Below, piece by piece: positions 8,801-17,975 of a DNA stretch of 64,000 nt (positions are counted from its first letter, which is position 1; every line of letters starts with the position of its first letter). The notes below the pieces were generated by a model. That model did not search any database. It was not told the origin of the DNA and worked only from the letters and a program-made list of their open reading frames with translations. The stretch lies in the NCBI RefSeq assembly GCF_019972135.1, contig NZ_BPFI01000001.1:1347106-1411105 (forward strand), given 5' to 3'. The stretch is from Sulfurovum sp. TSL1. GTDB taxonomy: Bacteria > Campylobacterota > Campylobacteria > Campylobacterales > Sulfurovaceae. The position numbers were made by a program, and so were the translations under genes.

Positions 8801-10425
8801 TGCTTCATGATGGTAACATTACCAATAGCAATAATCTAACGATAGACTATAATATCTTTGGCATAAAAGATGTGTATACCTTTGATGATCGGATTAAGTA
8901 TAAAGATATCATAATTCATAATATGATAATTGATGCTAGTAATTGGTCTCAATCAACTGATGGAATAATTGATTTAACGAATATAGATATGAGTGGTTTT
9001 ATTTTTTCAAATTTAACATTTGGAGAAAATGTAGACTTCTCAGGTGCTAACTTTTCAGATGCTAACTTTACAAACGTTACTTTTAGTGCACCAGTGAATA
9101 TTACTATCACAGATGTTAACTTTAGCAATGCACACTTCAATAATGTGTCATTTAACGGTACGATTGATCATTCTGATTACAGCAATGCAGTTTTTGAGAA
9201 TGTACCAGTTAACATGGGTAATGGAAATGCACAACTTACAAATTCAAAATGGTATGGAGTAAAAGGGATAACCTTTTGCGATTATCTCGGATATGATGTA
9301 TATTGGAGTGAAAATCTGAATATTTTTGGGACATCACTCGCAGGAGCAGATCTTAGTAGTGGGTGTATCTTTGGTATAGATATCCCTACTAGTGGCTGGA
9401 GTTTAGTAGATTCAAACTTATCAGGTGCATCGTTTGGTGATAATACGAATCCTGATAATAAAGTATTCTTGAAAGATGTAAATTTAAGTGGATCAGATTT
9501 GACTTATGCAAACTTCGATAATGTTGATTTTTCTGGGGCAATTTTAAATGGTGCAAAATTCCGCCCGATTCGTGATACTGATCTTTTGAGCCAGCTTGTA
9601 AATAATGATTTATTAAAAGATGTTGATTGGTCAGTTGAAGGAGGAGCAGAAATATGTGCCTTATATAACACTAATCCAGACTTACTAGGTAAAAGGATGG
9701 TAGGTGCTGATCTGAATACATGTAACTTTGATGATCAAAATTTAAGTGGCTGGAATCTTAGTAATTCTATTATGCCTGATGTCGGATACGGTGAAATAAA
9801 TATCGATTTTTCAAATGCCGATCTTACAGGAGTTGATTGGAATCAAAATGATATGTGTTATAGTAAGATATTTCAGAAATATAAAGATCAACTTCAAAAG
9901 AGTATGATTAATGCGAATTTAATGGACTGTTCATATAATTCTGATCTTGGTTATGATTTTTCAGGCTGGGATCTTAGAAGAGCAACTTTACCGGAGGATA
10001 GTATGCAAAGTGTGAATTTTACTGGTGCCAATCTTCAAAAAGCCGATATCAATTACACGATAGTAAATCCTAATATAGTTACTTTGCCCACTAATGAAAA
10101 TAGTTTAAAGAATATAGATTGGTCTAAGCAAGGAAGTGCTGATATGTGTGATTTAGTGACGCCAACATATGCAAGTGCTTTAGGTAAGACACTGTATGGT
10201 GTGGATCTATCATTCTGTACAGGTGGGATGTACCCAATGACGTATAATTATTTTAATGGTTGGGACTTGACCAATGCAAAATTACCTGAAGACTTCAATG
10301 GCGACTTGAGTTGTGCAATCGTAGATGGTGCTTCAATAGGTTCAACACCTATTGGGTTTTATCAATGTGGACCAAACAGTACGAATGGTCAATGTTTGCA
10401 GACTAATTTTGAAAGTTGTTATTAA
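5845..10425 (+). CDS. Giant lipoprotein with pentapeptide-type repeats
   Basis: A 1526-residue predicted lipoprotein (lipobox LLFTGC, Cys27). After a Ser/Asp/Asn linker comes a short domain, a first set of pentapeptide-like strands (about 205-330), a Gly/Ala-rich hydrophobic region (about 365-432), a very acidic stretch (about 440-492), a helical region (about 500-720), then pentapeptide-type beta-helix repeats to the end (NFSDANFTNVTF, NLSGSDLTYANF, NADLTGVDW). In the last 380 residues four longer units recur, each with a Cys, then GADL..C, then GW.L, near residues 1147, 1261, 1331 and 1426. RBS AAAAAAGGGA precedes the start. Pentapeptide beta-helices can be surface, adhesin or toxin scaffolds; nothing here fixes the role. 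It is cargo of the serS-end region. Confidence 0.8.
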   Translation: MSMGKYVNKTLIYNICLIASVLLFTGCSSKNNDENSSEDVNNYEVNSSIITESHFIQDPSRVANANQRVYLAVEHQDMLDTYMSSDDSGEKGCDTIKYYLDDSLKEITVDDDMEINVTIYKDDVEVAKIAKGEKATIDKAGEYVFEVCHSGHGYKDMHLPVFIIPKPVEDNSPSINKKLFQQFVDQNISEEQQHEQAGQIPLTNIAFQGDYLCTQYHHEMTGLSFIRSDFSGVKMEQCNIHDNIFDHCHFDMKTSFQDSTLNDNNFTGMTFFPQTLHKIPSFSGNNVSNSILMAPSFVYKQDPFNVGKTDLTNTTFKNSQIYSPIFGAEVSYQVYVKPPWYDVLLHGLEDAWDAAKTAKFWENVGEAAGIGIAMAGLAIVTDGVADAAAGPALADALADSTADIVTDVASDTASDAAGDTAADELPATGDGLSNLKQYDDVNFDMMEDGDAGSDVTDYDTVDEFDLGSQWDQYDEISDDEVPEDANAENICESSYATKALVASKTAMAGIGFGVSYLQQLRSGKPANANFFEETALASSVGAFASVAAGKKWCDEYDKINNRNAVTGKSVVESVLLKQIAKGSAITLGIDAISAYANDLNSILTAEEEKLKEAFAGLKNPNDDITAITTAFAEMLVDDNVTKYFTKIKRHYLGSEISKTATYIENNITVAVNDGTIITGPAKIQQMSQSMQKSILEDLKTGGDHNEIASSTVAGNFINCVITTPKFGNLDGFDVTFGEMNNSMFATYSSESLPSPLFMTELNDVSIYGGTYDLGSYTKKDGGRYGLMLTGSGITIYNAVFNNVTSLNLDKATLSNTRINTNPSDPMFDPTSDNNIPITNSNILNNTIITIPNNGAVQQNIIVSDSNIRNSFLDLPTNSSVDFSGTTIGNLNDCQVFMNDPYPAMDNCLGANASNNLTVQFYSQPINSATQIWSNSSLSCQDIANIRVQGNSFGTAEVFFGKASNINLEGVSFKNTDGCVLTGLVDMLHDGNITNSNNLTIDYNIFGIKDVYTFDDRIKYKDIIIHNMIIDASNWSQSTDGIIDLTNIDMSGFIFSNLTFGENVDFSGANFSDANFTNVTFSAPVNITITDVNFSNAHFNNVSFNGTIDHSDYSNAVFENVPVNMGNGNAQLTNSKWYGVKGITFCDYLGYDVYWSENLNIFGTSLAGADLSSGCIFGIDIPTSGWSLVDSNLSGASFGDNTNPDNKVFLKDVNLSGSDLTYANFDNVDFSGAILNGAKFRPIRDTDLLSQLVNNDLLKDVDWSVEGGAEICALYNTNPDLLGKRMVGADLNTCNFDDQNLSGWNLSNSIMPDVGYGEINIDFSNADLTGVDWNQNDMCYSKIFQKYKDQLQKSMINANLMDCSYNSDLGYDFSGWDLRRATLPEDSMQSVNFTGANLQKADINYTIVNPNIVTLPTNENSLKNIDWSKQGSADMCDLVTPTYASALGKTLYGVDLSFCTGGMYPMTYNYFNGWDLTNAKLPEDFNGDLSCAIVDGASIGSTPIGFYQCGPNSTNGQCLQTNFESCY

Positions 10426-10590
10426 TAACATAATACTTCTCATAGCTAAAAACCATATCACCTGAATAAAGGTGCATTTATGTGTTTTTAGCAACGTTTA
10501 TATCATAGTAAACTTGATTCAATTAAACATACAATATAAAAAAATGACGTAATGAAGATAAAAATAAAAAAAGCTTGTTAATCATGGCAG

Positions 10591-10618
10591 TAAATAGGCA
10601 GTTCAATCTGCCTATTTA
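10591..10618 (-). terminator. serS terminator hairpin
   Basis: TAAATAGGCAG (10591-10601) and CTGCCTATTTA (10608-10618) form a perfect 11-bp stem with a 6-base loop, 46 bp beyond the serS stop. It also faces the end of the giant lipoprotein gene and may stop both. A decayed copy accompanies serS tail B. Confidence 0.8.
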
Positions 10619-10663
10619 CAGATATTTAGTAAAATTACTTACTAAACTGATGACGAGTAAAAT

Positions 10664-11911
10664 TTACATATACTTCTGTAAAACCGTAGGAATTGTTATG
10701 CTTCCATCTTCATTTTGATAATTCTCCATGATAGCAATCAGCGTACGTCCTACCGCAAGTGCTGAGCCGTTCAGCGTATGAACGAAACTGTTTTTCTTAC
10801 CGTCTTTGAAACGGATCTTTGCACGTCTTGCCTGGAACTCTCTTGTGTTCGAGATAGAAGAGATCTCGCGGTATTTGTTCTGTCCCGGGAGCCACACTTC
10901 CAAGTCTATAGTGGTTGCGGCAGAGAAACCTAGGTCACCTCCGCAAAGTTCCACAACTCTGTGTGGCAGACCCAGTGCCGTGAGTATATCAGAAGCATTT
11001 TGAACCATCATTTCAAATACCTCATCACTCTTATCCGGATGTGCGATGGCCACCATCTCCACTTTATCGAACTGGTGCTGGCGTATCATACCGCGTGTGT
11101 CACGTCCTGCAGACCCTGCTTCTTTTCTGAAACATGGTGTATACCCTGTCATAAGCACAGGAAGCTCTTTCTCTGTAAGTATCTCATCATGATACATATT
11201 GGTCAATGGCACTTCCGCCGTAGGGATCAGGTACAGATCTTCTTCCTCGATCTTAAAAAGATCATCTTCAAATTTCGGAAGCTGCCCTGTCCCTTGCAGC
11301 ATGGCACTGTTATTCATAAACGGTACACAGAGCTCTTCAAAGCCCTTGGTTGCATTCGTATCAAGGAAAAAGTTGATCAGCGCTCTCTCCAGCCTTGCCG
11401 CTTCACCACGAAGTACGGAGAAACGGCTCTTTGCAAGTTTTACGCCGCGTTCAAAGTCTATCCACCCGTTTTGCTCGGCTAGCGCCCAGTGTTCTTTAGG
11501 CTCAAAAGAAAATGTTTTTGGCTCCAGCACTTTACGAAGTTCCACATTATCCTCTTCATCTGCACCTTCCGGCACACTGTCATCCGGAAAGTTAGGCATT
11601 GCCAATGCTACATTATAAAGTGCTTCCTCTGCTTCTCTGGCTTTCTCCTGGAGTGGACCCATCGCTTCTTTATTGGCATCTACTTTCGCTTTGAGTTCAG
11701 TGATGTCTTTGCCTTCACGCATATACTGGCCAAAGAGTTTTGACATACTGTTCTGCTCCGCTTTTGCAGCTTCCAGTGTCGCATTGGCTTCTTTTAGCGA
11801 TAAAAATAAGCCTTGAAGGTTTTCAAGTGTGGCTGTATCTACACCTTTTTTTTGAAGTCTCGCGCTGGCTTCTTCGAAGTTGTTTTGGAGATATTTTAAA
11901 TCGATCATCAT
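10664..11911 (-). CDS. serS: Seryl-tRNA synthetase
   Basis: A 415-residue class II synthetase charging tRNA-Ser (and tRNA-Sec where present). It has the N-terminal antiparallel coiled-coil arm (about 1-105), motif 2 with [15 protein letters not shown] and QHQF, and motif 3 [18 protein letters not shown] near the end. Length is normal. The start is MMIDLKY; either of the first two Met codons is possible. Its 3' end and terminator occur twice more downstream as remnants, marking this as a place where DNA has repeatedly been added while an intact serS is kept. Confidence 0.97.
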   Translation of the reverse strand: MMIDLKYLQNNFEEASARLQKKGVDTATLENLQGLFLSLKEANATLEAAKAEQNSMSKLFGQYMREGKDITELKAKVDANKEAMGPLQEKAREAEEALYNVALAMPNFPDDSVPEGADEEDNVELRKVLEPKTFSFEPKEHWALAEQNGWIDFERGVKLAKSRFSVLRGEAARLERALINFFLDTNATKGFEELCVPFMNNSAMLQGTGQLPKFEDDLFKIEEEDLYLIPTAEVPLTNMYHDEILTEKELPVLMTGYTPCFRKEAGSAGRDTRGMIRQHQFDKVEMVAIAHPDKSDEVFEMMVQNASDILTALGLPHRVVELCGGDLGFSAATTIDLEVWLPGQNKYREISSISNTREFQARRAKIRFKDGKKNSFVHTLNGSALAVGRTLIAIMENYQNEDGSITIPTVLQKYM

Positions 11912-12035
11912 CTTTACCTAGATATGGAATGTTTATGAAATTATAGTGGAAAGTTTAAAAGAAGTGGATTAAGTCCCTTCAGTAAGATAAGAGTAAAGAG
12001 CCTTGAACTTCTCTTGCTGCTCTTATGGTTGCCTG

Positions 12036-12914
12036 TTACTCCGATCTTAAGAGTGTAGGCAACTGCTCGTTCATAAAGACTTGAAAGGCTTTCTTGTCAC
12101 GGATCGCATCAAAACTGCTTTCACTCTCAATGTCATTGGCCAACACTGGAGAGATCTTGATCGCTTTGATGATATCACTGACCGCATTGTCTATATTTTC
12201 CATCTCTGCATTCACACAACTCCGCTGCCAATAAGAATAGGCATATCCGCTATCTAGCTCCAGTGCCTTGTTACACAGGTTCAGTGCCCACTCTTTTTGT
12301 CCCAGATCGAGTACAGCATCCGCTTTATAGGTCAATGCCTCTACATTGTTTTTATCAATTTCAAGGATCTGATCATAGATCTCGACCTTTGCCTGAACAT
12401 TATCTTCTAGATTGCTTCTTCTCCAAAGCGCATGTATGGCATTGGAACGGGCGATACTCTCCTGGTTCGTCATAATATCTTCAGAACGGCTCTGCATCTC
12501 TGCTTCAATTCTTGCAAGCTTTTCTGTATACTCTTTGGTGATCTCTTCCAGTTTTTGCTGTACGACCAGTTTGGTCTGTTCTTTGGCATCTCTCACACTT
12601 TTCCATCCTAAAATTGCGATCAAAGAGGCTATGGCCGTAAGGATGAGAAAAATATTGCTCACGGTACTGGTCATATAGTTCATCGCACGATCCGAAACAT
12701 CCAGACGCGCCTGTGCGATCTTTTCATGCATCTCCACACGTAAACTCTGCTGTTCTGTACGTAGATTCCTTACCTCATCCAATATGTAGCGTTCGACCAG
12801 CGGTTTATACATAGGCTCCTTTAAGGTATCTATCTCTTTTTGTACTTCGACCACATCACTTTGGGAAGCAAAAGAAAAAAGTGATAGACATAGATAAAAC
12901 AATAGTACCCGCAT
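12036..12914 (-). CDS. Membrane-anchored coiled-coil/TPR protein
   Basis: A 292-residue protein. I place the start at ATG 12914 (MRVLLFYLCLSL), which has an ACGGAG ribosome site, rather than an upstream in-frame ATG at 12944 without one. A signal peptide is followed by a coiled coil, a transmembrane segment (FLILTAIASLIAILGW, about 90-105), a second coiled coil (KLVVQQKLEEITKEYTEKL) and about three TPR-like helix pairs (AKVEIYDQILEIDKNNVEAL; ALNLCNKALELDSGYAYSY; AVSDIIKAIKISPVLA). This suggests a scaffold in the inner membrane. No partner can be named from context; it is divergent from the exporter operon that follows. Confidence 0.75.
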   Translation of the reverse strand: MRVLLFYLCLSLFSFASQSDVVEVQKEIDTLKEPMYKPLVERYILDEVRNLRTEQQSLRVEMHEKIAQARLDVSDRAMNYMTSTVSNIFLILTAIASLIAILGWKSVRDAKEQTKLVVQQKLEEITKEYTEKLARIEAEMQSRSEDIMTNQESIARSNAIHALWRRSNLEDNVQAKVEIYDQILEIDKNNVEALTYKADAVLDLGQKEWALNLCNKALELDSGYAYSYWQRSCVNAEMENIDNAVSDIIKAIKISPVLANDIESESSFDAIRDKKAFQVFMNEQLPTLLRSE

Positions 12915-13072
12915 GACAACTCCGTTTTTATTTGAGTGTAACATACTTTTTTAAAATAGAGCTAATGCAAAAAGAAGGTACATCCCTTTTTAAATTGACA
13001 TTACAACAATGCTCTGTTAGAATAGTATAGTTAGTACCTTCAGGGTTGACTGATATCCACAAGGATCGCCGT

Positions 13073-14281
13073 ATGGAAGAGATGCAAAAGATCATCAATT
13101 ATCACAAAGATACACGTAAATGGGTCAAATGGGCGATACTTTTCATTGGCATCCTACTTCTCTCTGTCTATGTTTTCTTTTTCAGAGAAAGCCATGGAAT
13201 GAAGTATCATTATGTGTCAGAAGCATTGAAAAAGTCCGATCTTTCTCTTACCGTATCGGCCAGCGGGTATATTCAGCCGCTTGAAAGTGTGGATGTGGGG
13301 ACAGAGGTCTCAGGTACCATCCAAGAGGTGTATGTCGACTACAACGATCAGGTTGTAAAAGGAGACCTTTTAGCCCGCCTGGACACCACCAAATATCAAA
13401 GTGCCTATGACAGGGCCAAAGCTGCACTGCAAATGTCAAAAGCGGCGTTGGAGAGTGCACAGGCACAATATTATCAGGCCGAAACAACCATCCAGCGCTA
13501 TCAAAAACTCAAAATATCTTCCGAGGGGACACTGCCTACACAAAGTGACTGGGACAGGGAGTGGGCGAACTACCTATTGAGCAAAGCGCAGATCGCCAAT
13601 GCCCAGGCACAGATCGCCCAGGCCACCCACGCTTTGAAGGCCGCAGAGTATGATCTGGAACGTACAAAGATCTATTCGCCTATCAACGGGACCATTTTGG
13701 TGAGAAACGTCGATCCGGGACAGACAGTCGCTGCGACATTTCAGACCCCTGTGCTTTTCAGCATCGCAAAAGATCTGAGCAAAATGGAGCTTCAGATCAG
13801 TATCGATGAAGCAGATATAGGAAAGATAAAAGCCGGACAAAAAGCAAGTTTCAGTGTCGATGCCTACCCCGATACCACCTTTGATGCAACGATCCGCCAG
13901 GTCAGGATCAATTCAGAAGTGCTTGAGAGTGTCGTCACCTATAAAGCGATCATGGAAGTGGACAACAAAAAGCTGCTGCTCAAGCCGGGGATGAGCGTAG
14001 ATGCTGATATCGTGACGAAAATGCTCAAGGATGTCTTTGTAGTCAAACGCTCTGCCTTGCTTTTTATCCCTGTCAAACCTCAATCCCAATCCTTTTTCGG
14101 CGGGGAGAGAAATGAGAAGATCGAAGTTGATCCCAAACCTCATGTCTGGATACTTGAAGAGGGTGTACCCAAAAAGGTCTATGTCAAAGTACTGGGCAAC
14201 AACGGCCCTCTAAGTGCCATAGAGAGCAGTGATCTTAAAGAGGGGCAGAAGGTCATCATCAATCAGGAAACGGCACCATGA
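13073..14281 (+). CDS. macA: MacA-like periplasmic adaptor of an ABC exporter
   Basis: A 402-residue HlyD/MacA-family adaptor. ATG 13073 with AAGGA 7 bp upstream is preferred to the in-frame TTG at 13046. One transmembrane anchor (about 20-38) is followed by the lipoyl/biotinyl half-motif (VDVGTEVSGTIQEVYVDYND), a helical hairpin rich in Ala/Gln (about 105-195), the second lipoyl half (INGTILVRNVDPGQTV) and beta-barrel domains. It overlaps the ATPase gene by 4 bp (ATGA). MacA links a MacB transporter to an outer-membrane TolC channel; no TolC gene is in this window. Substrate unknown. Confidence 0.88.
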   Translation: MEEMQKIINYHKDTRKWVKWAILFIGILLLSVYVFFFRESHGMKYHYVSEALKKSDLSLTVSASGYIQPLESVDVGTEVSGTIQEVYVDYNDQVVKGDLLARLDTTKYQSAYDRAKAALQMSKAALESAQAQYYQAETTIQRYQKLKISSEGTLPTQSDWDREWANYLLSKAQIANAQAQIAQATHALKAAEYDLERTKIYSPINGTILVRNVDPGQTVAATFQTPVLFSIAKDLSKMELQISIDEADIGKIKAGQKASFSVDAYPDTTFDATIRQVRINSEVLESVVTYKAIMEVDNKKLLLKPGMSVDADIVTKMLKDVFVVKRSALLFIPVKPQSQSFFGGERNEKIEVDPKPHVWILEEGVPKKVYVKVLGNNGPLSAIESSDLKEGQKVIINQETAP

Positions 14282-14958
14282 TCTCTTTGAAGAATATCAG
14301 CAAAGTGTATGGAAAAGGAGATGCAGCAACCACCGTACTGCATGGCATCGACCTGGAGATAAAAGAAGGTGATTTTATCGCTATCATGGGTCCCAGCGGA
14401 AGCGGGAAATCGACACTTTTAAATATCTTAGGTACGCTTGATGTTCCAAGCAGCGGAGAGTATACTTTTTTGGATACACAGATAGATTCTCTCAGTGCTG
14501 ACCAGCGTGCATTGTTTCGAAGGTATCTTTTAGGGTTTATCTTTCAGGGATATAATCTTTTAAAAAAAACGACTTCACTTGAAAATGTGGAAGTCCCTTT
14601 GATCTACCAGGGGATCGACAGCAAAGAACGCAAACGCATGGCAACCGAGGCACTCAAGGATGTAGGCCTGGAAGATAGACTCTATTATGACCCCGGCCAG
14701 CTTTCAGGAGGACAGCAGCAGCGTGTAGCGATAGCCAGAGCAATGGTAACACACCCAAAGATCCTCATCGCAGACGAACCTACAGGAAACCTTGATACCA
14801 AACGCGGTCATGAGATCATGGAGTTGATCCGCACCTTTAACCAGCAGGGGATCACCGTGATCATGGTGACACACGAAGATGATATCGCGGCCTATGCTTC
14901 ACGAACGATCTATCTGCGTGACGGGGCGATCGAAAAAGAGGTCAAAAGTGTTCCGTAA
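14278..14958 (+). CDS. MacB-type ABC exporter ATPase subunit
   Basis: A 226-residue ATP-binding subunit of the MacB/LolD/FtsE-like family. Walker [10 protein letters not shown] (about 39-47), Q-loop in FIFQGYNLL, signature [14 protein letters not shown], Walker [10 protein letters not shown] and switch His in VTHEDD are all present. In E. coli MacB this domain is fused to the permease; here the two are separate genes with overlapping ends, a common split arrangement. Translationally coupled to the adaptor upstream. Confidence 0.93.
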   Translation: MISLKNISKVYGKGDAATTVLHGIDLEIKEGDFIAIMGPSGSGKSTLLNILGTLDVPSSGEYTFLDTQIDSLSADQRALFRRYLLGFIFQGYNLLKKTTSLENVEVPLIYQGIDSKERKRMATEALKDVGLEDRLYYDPGQLSGGQQQRVAIARAMVTHPKILIADEPTGNLDTKRGHEIMELIRTFNQQGITVIMVTHEDDIAAYASRTIYLRDGAIEKEVKSVP

Positions 14959-16159
14959 TGCATTTTTGCTGGCATTGCGTGAGATCAGGCGTAACCTTAT
15001 GCGTTCACTGCTTACGGCTGTGGGTATTGTGATCGGTATCGCTTCCGTGATCGCTATGGTCAATATAGGTCAAGGTGCCAGCCGATCGATCACACAGAGT
15101 GTGGAGCAGTTAGGAAGCAATACACTTTATATTATGCCCGGTCAGCGCAGAGGGCCCGGAAGCAGAGGTGTGATCGAAAAACCTTTTAAAAAGAAGGACC
15201 TCGAGATCATTCGCTCCTCGATCTATGCGCTTGACGCGATCTCACCCGTGGAGAACACTTCCATGACCGTGATCTACAAAGAACAAAATTACCGTACGAG
15301 CATCAGAGGTGTCGAAAATGAGTACCTGCAGATACAGAACTGGAAGATACAAGAGGGAAGAGGTTTTGAGAAGAATGAACTCAGGACAGGACAGAAAGTC
15401 TGTCTCATGGGCCAGAGCATCATCAAAAACCTTTCAGCCACTCCCGACTCGATCCTGGGCAACAAGATACGTCTGAAAAACTTTTCGTGTGAAGTGATCG
15501 GCGTGCTTGAAGCCAAAGGTGCAAATACATTCGGACAGGACCAGGATGATGTGGTATTACTGCCTTTTAATTTGTTTCAGCGTCGTATAGGCGGTACTGA
15601 CAACCTTCATTTAATGATGGCCGCTGTCAAGGAGAATGTGCCTTTGGAAGAAGCAAGAATTCAAATAGAGAGGGTGCTTAGAGAGCATAGACATATCACA
15701 AATCCCATAGATGATGATTTTCAGGTCCGAAGTATGACAGCACTGCTTGATACCATTTCACAAGTAACAACTGTACTGACAGTGATGCTGGGAGCCGTAG
15801 CGGCGATCTCCCTGATCGTAGGAGGTATAGGGATCATGAATATCATGCTGGTTTCCGTGACAGAACGTACACGGGAGATCGGTATACGTATGGCTGTAGG
15901 GGCCATGGCAAAAGATATCCTGATCCAGTTCCTAATCGAATCGATCGTACTCTCCGGTTTGGGAGGGATAGTAGGCATACTTTCGGGGATGCTGATCACT
16001 ATCGGTGTGGCAGAATGGCTTGATATCGAACTGGTCATTGATCCTTCTATCACGGTGATCGCACTTGTATTTTCCATGTTGATCGGTATACTATTCGGTA
16101 TCATTCCTGCACGGAAAGCTGCTGCAATGAATCCTATCGATGCGTTACGATATGAATAA
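14948..16159 (+). CDS. MacB-type permease (FtsX-like)
   Basis: A 403-residue permease. I choose GTG 14948 ([16 protein letters not shown]), which has GAGG 6 bp upstream and overlaps the ATPase end by 11 bp; the longer frame from 14879 would overlap the ATPase by 80 bp. It has an N-terminal transmembrane helix after REIRRNLMRSLLTAVGIVIG, a large periplasmic MacB_PCD domain (about 45-275) and three C-terminal helices with the FtsX signature (VTERTREIGIRMAVGA). With the two preceding genes it forms a tripartite efflux operon for a peptide, lipid or small-molecule substrate that cannot be told from sequence. Confidence 0.92.
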   Translation: MFRNAFLLALREIRRNLMRSLLTAVGIVIGIASVIAMVNIGQGASRSITQSVEQLGSNTLYIMPGQRRGPGSRGVIEKPFKKKDLEIIRSSIYALDAISPVENTSMTVIYKEQNYRTSIRGVENEYLQIQNWKIQEGRGFEKNELRTGQKVCLMGQSIIKNLSATPDSILGNKIRLKNFSCEVIGVLEAKGANTFGQDQDDVVLLPFNLFQRRIGGTDNLHLMMAAVKENVPLEEARIQIERVLREHRHITNPIDDDFQVRSMTALLDTISQVTTVLTVMLGAVAAISLIVGGIGIMNIMLVSVTERTREIGIRMAVGAMAKDILIQFLIESIVLSGLGGIVGILSGMLITIGVAEWLDIELVIDPSITVIALVFSMLIGILFGIIPARKAAAMNPIDALRYE

Positions 16160-16230
16160 TCAATTAGATAAAATTAAGAAATTTTTTAATATAGTGTTCA
16201 CAAATTATAATTATTAAAAAAGGAATACAC

Positions 16231-16659
16231 ATGAATAGAAGAGATGCATTGAAAGTAGCAGGTGTCGCAGCCATGATGGCAGCGGTAAGCGCTGAAGCAA
16301 AAATGGCCGAAGAACATATGAACCGTACGGAGATGAAACCAAAAGATCCATCAAACATGGACAAAAATGAGCTCAAACACTCTCCACTTGTCACCATCAA
16401 AGAAAAAGATGCCAACGGATATACAGATGTATATATCACTGTAGGCCAAGGAGGGATCATTCATCCCAGTACACCGGACCACTGGATCGACTTTATAGAA
16501 CTCTATGCAGATGATAAACTGGTAGGTAAAAGTGTCCTTGAACCGGAAATTTCTCGCGGTGCAGCTTCTTTTGCCGTGAAACTCGACAATGTCAAAGTAC
16601 TGAAAGCAAGATCTGGATGTAATCTGCATGGTATTTGGACTACCACGGTCACACTATAA
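16231..16659 (+). CDS. Exported superoxide reductase (neelaredoxin/desulfoferrodoxin family)
   Basis: A 142-residue single-domain superoxide reductase: reduces superoxide to peroxide at a His4-Cys iron centre. The ligand pattern is complete: H50 (KHSP), H78 and H84 (HPSTPDHW), C130 and H133 (CNLHGIW). The N terminus MNRRDALKVAGVAAMMAA has adjacent arginines and a hydrophobic stretch ending in AEA, which looks like a Tat-type leader, so the enzyme probably works in the periplasm, unlike the usual cytoplasmic forms. RBS AAAAAAGGA precedes the ATG. A -10-like TATAGT lies about 35 bp upstream. Confidence 0.82.
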   Translation: MNRRDALKVAGVAAMMAAVSAEAKMAEEHMNRTEMKPKDPSNMDKNELKHSPLVTIKEKDANGYTDVYITVGQGGIIHPSTPDHWIDFIELYADDKLVGKSVLEPEISRGAASFAVKLDNVKVLKARSGCNLHGIWTTTVTL

Positions 16660-16699
16660 TGTACTGTAGTCTACTATAAATACACAAAGGAAGTGACCG

Positions 16700-17050
16700 T
16701 TGGCTTACTATATCACCAAACTCGTGATCACCACAGTTTTAATTGTACTGATCTCCGAGATCTCTAAAAGAAGCAGTTTGATAGGTGCCATACTGGCAGC
16801 TATCCCTTTGGTCTCTATATTGGCCATGACATGGATGTATATAGACACCAACAGCAGCAACAAGGCAGTGGAGTTCTCACAGAGTATTGTTTGGCTCATA
16901 GCCCCATCCATGACACTCTTCATCGCTTTCCCTTTTCTCATCAAAAAAGGGCTCAGCTTTTATCCGAGTATGCTTATTTCCATCTTTTTAACGGTTTTAG
17001 CCTATTACAGCGTTATCTTTCTTCTCCATAAATTAGGCATTAGATCATAA
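16700..17050 (+). CDS. DUF3147-type small membrane protein
   Basis: A 116-residue protein with four predicted transmembrane helices and almost no loops. The pattern K-R-S-S-L-I-G-A-I-L-A-A-I-P near residue 30 and the overall length fit the DUF3147 family of unknown function. The start is TTG 16700, supported by AAAGGAAG 7 bp upstream. It follows the superoxide reductase by 40 bp and ends at a clear bidirectional hairpin. Confidence 0.75.
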   Translation: MAYYITKLVITTVLIVLISEISKRSSLIGAILAAIPLVSILAMTWMYIDTNSSNKAVEFSQSIVWLIAPSMTLFIAFPFLIKKGLSFYPSMLISIFLTVLAYYSVIFLLHKLGIRS

Positions 17051-17055
17051 GAATG

Positions 17056-17076
17056 AAGGTGTTTTTTCAACACCTT
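17056..17076. terminator. Hairpin between convergent genes
   Basis: AAGGTGTT (17056-17063) and AACACCTT (17069-17076) pair perfectly around TTTTC, between the stop of the DUF3147 gene and the stop of mntP. It is likely to serve both. Confidence 0.7.
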
Positions 17077-17095
17077 GCGTATCTACCCTATCTGT

Positions 17096-17650
17096 TTATG
17101 CATAAAGCGTGTGCTCCATGAGAATCTTTACACCGATGGCGATCAAAATCACACCCCCTATTTTTTCCGCCTTCTCTTCCAAAAATCCACCGCCCTTGGA
17201 ACCGATATAGACACCCAAAAAGCTGAAGATATAGGTAACCACCCCTATAATGACCATAGACATATAGGGGTCCAACTGAAGCAGATTGAGCGTGAATCCT
17301 GCCGCCATGGCATCGATGCTTGTGGCAATGGCCAAATAGAGTAGCAGTTTATTGGTGATTTGGCTGATATCCTCTTCAATGTTTTCATTAAAACTTTCAT
17401 AAAGCATTTTACCGCCAAGTATACTCAATAGGATAAAAGCGACCCAGTGATCGATGGACTCTATGGCACTTCCCAGACCCATATTCGAGAGATACCCGAA
17501 AAGTGGCATCACACCTTGAAAAAAACCAAAAAAAAGCCCCACTTTAAAAGCTAAAAATTTATCGAAATATTGATTTTTGACACCAATGCCTATGGAAACT
17601 GCAAATGCATCCATACTAAGAGCAAATGCCAACAAAAAAACTTCTAACAT
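17096..17650 (-). CDS. mntP: Manganese efflux pump MntP
   Basis: A 184-residue six-helix inner-membrane protein of the MntP (DUF204) family. The two internal repeats each contain the diagnostic acidic motif: ALSMDAFAVSIG (about 10-21) and ATSIDAMAAGF (about 108-118). It exports Mn(II). Length and topology are normal. I looked for a yybP-ykoY manganese riboswitch in the leader and did not recognise one. Confidence 0.9.
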   Translation of the reverse strand: MLEVFLLAFALSMDAFAVSIGIGVKNQYFDKFLAFKVGLFFGFFQGVMPLFGYLSNMGLGSAIESIDHWVAFILLSILGGKMLYESFNENIEEDISQITNKLLLYLAIATSIDAMAAGFTLNLLQLDPYMSMVIIGVVTYIFSFLGVYIGSKGGGFLEEKAEKIGGVILIAIGVKILMEHTLYA

Positions 17651-17935
17651 GATTCAATTCCTATCTTTATCTGAGTTCAGATTGTATTTTTGACATAGTA
17701 TCAAAATACAGATATAAAACACTTTCTTTAGCTTGAACACACATCATCAGGTAATGACATTTTCTCTTTTTTCAGGAAATCTTCAAGGGATTTAGTGAAT
17801 CGGAGATTTATTTTTTCTTAAGTGCTTATAGAGTATTATAAAAGTAATCATCATTAATTCATACAACTTATGTTTGTAAAATAAAAAATGTGAATATACC
17901 CTATTTCTGCACTCGGTACATTCTCTTTTGGCACT

Positions 17936-17951
17936 TCTTCTTTAAAGAAGA
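17936..17951 (+). promoter_or_regulatory. 16-bp palindrome in the ctaD leader
   Basis: TCTTCTTTAAAGAAGA is a perfect palindrome 25 bp before the ctaD start, in an otherwise featureless 325-bp gap after mntP. It could be an operator or an mRNA hairpin covering the leader. Confidence 0.4.
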
Positions 17952-17975
17952 GACACATAGCCATGGAAGGTGAAG

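Noticed and set aside
17651-17975. yybP-ykoY manganese riboswitch upstream of mntP
   Set aside because: Looked for because of MntP; no convincing conserved core seen in the leader.
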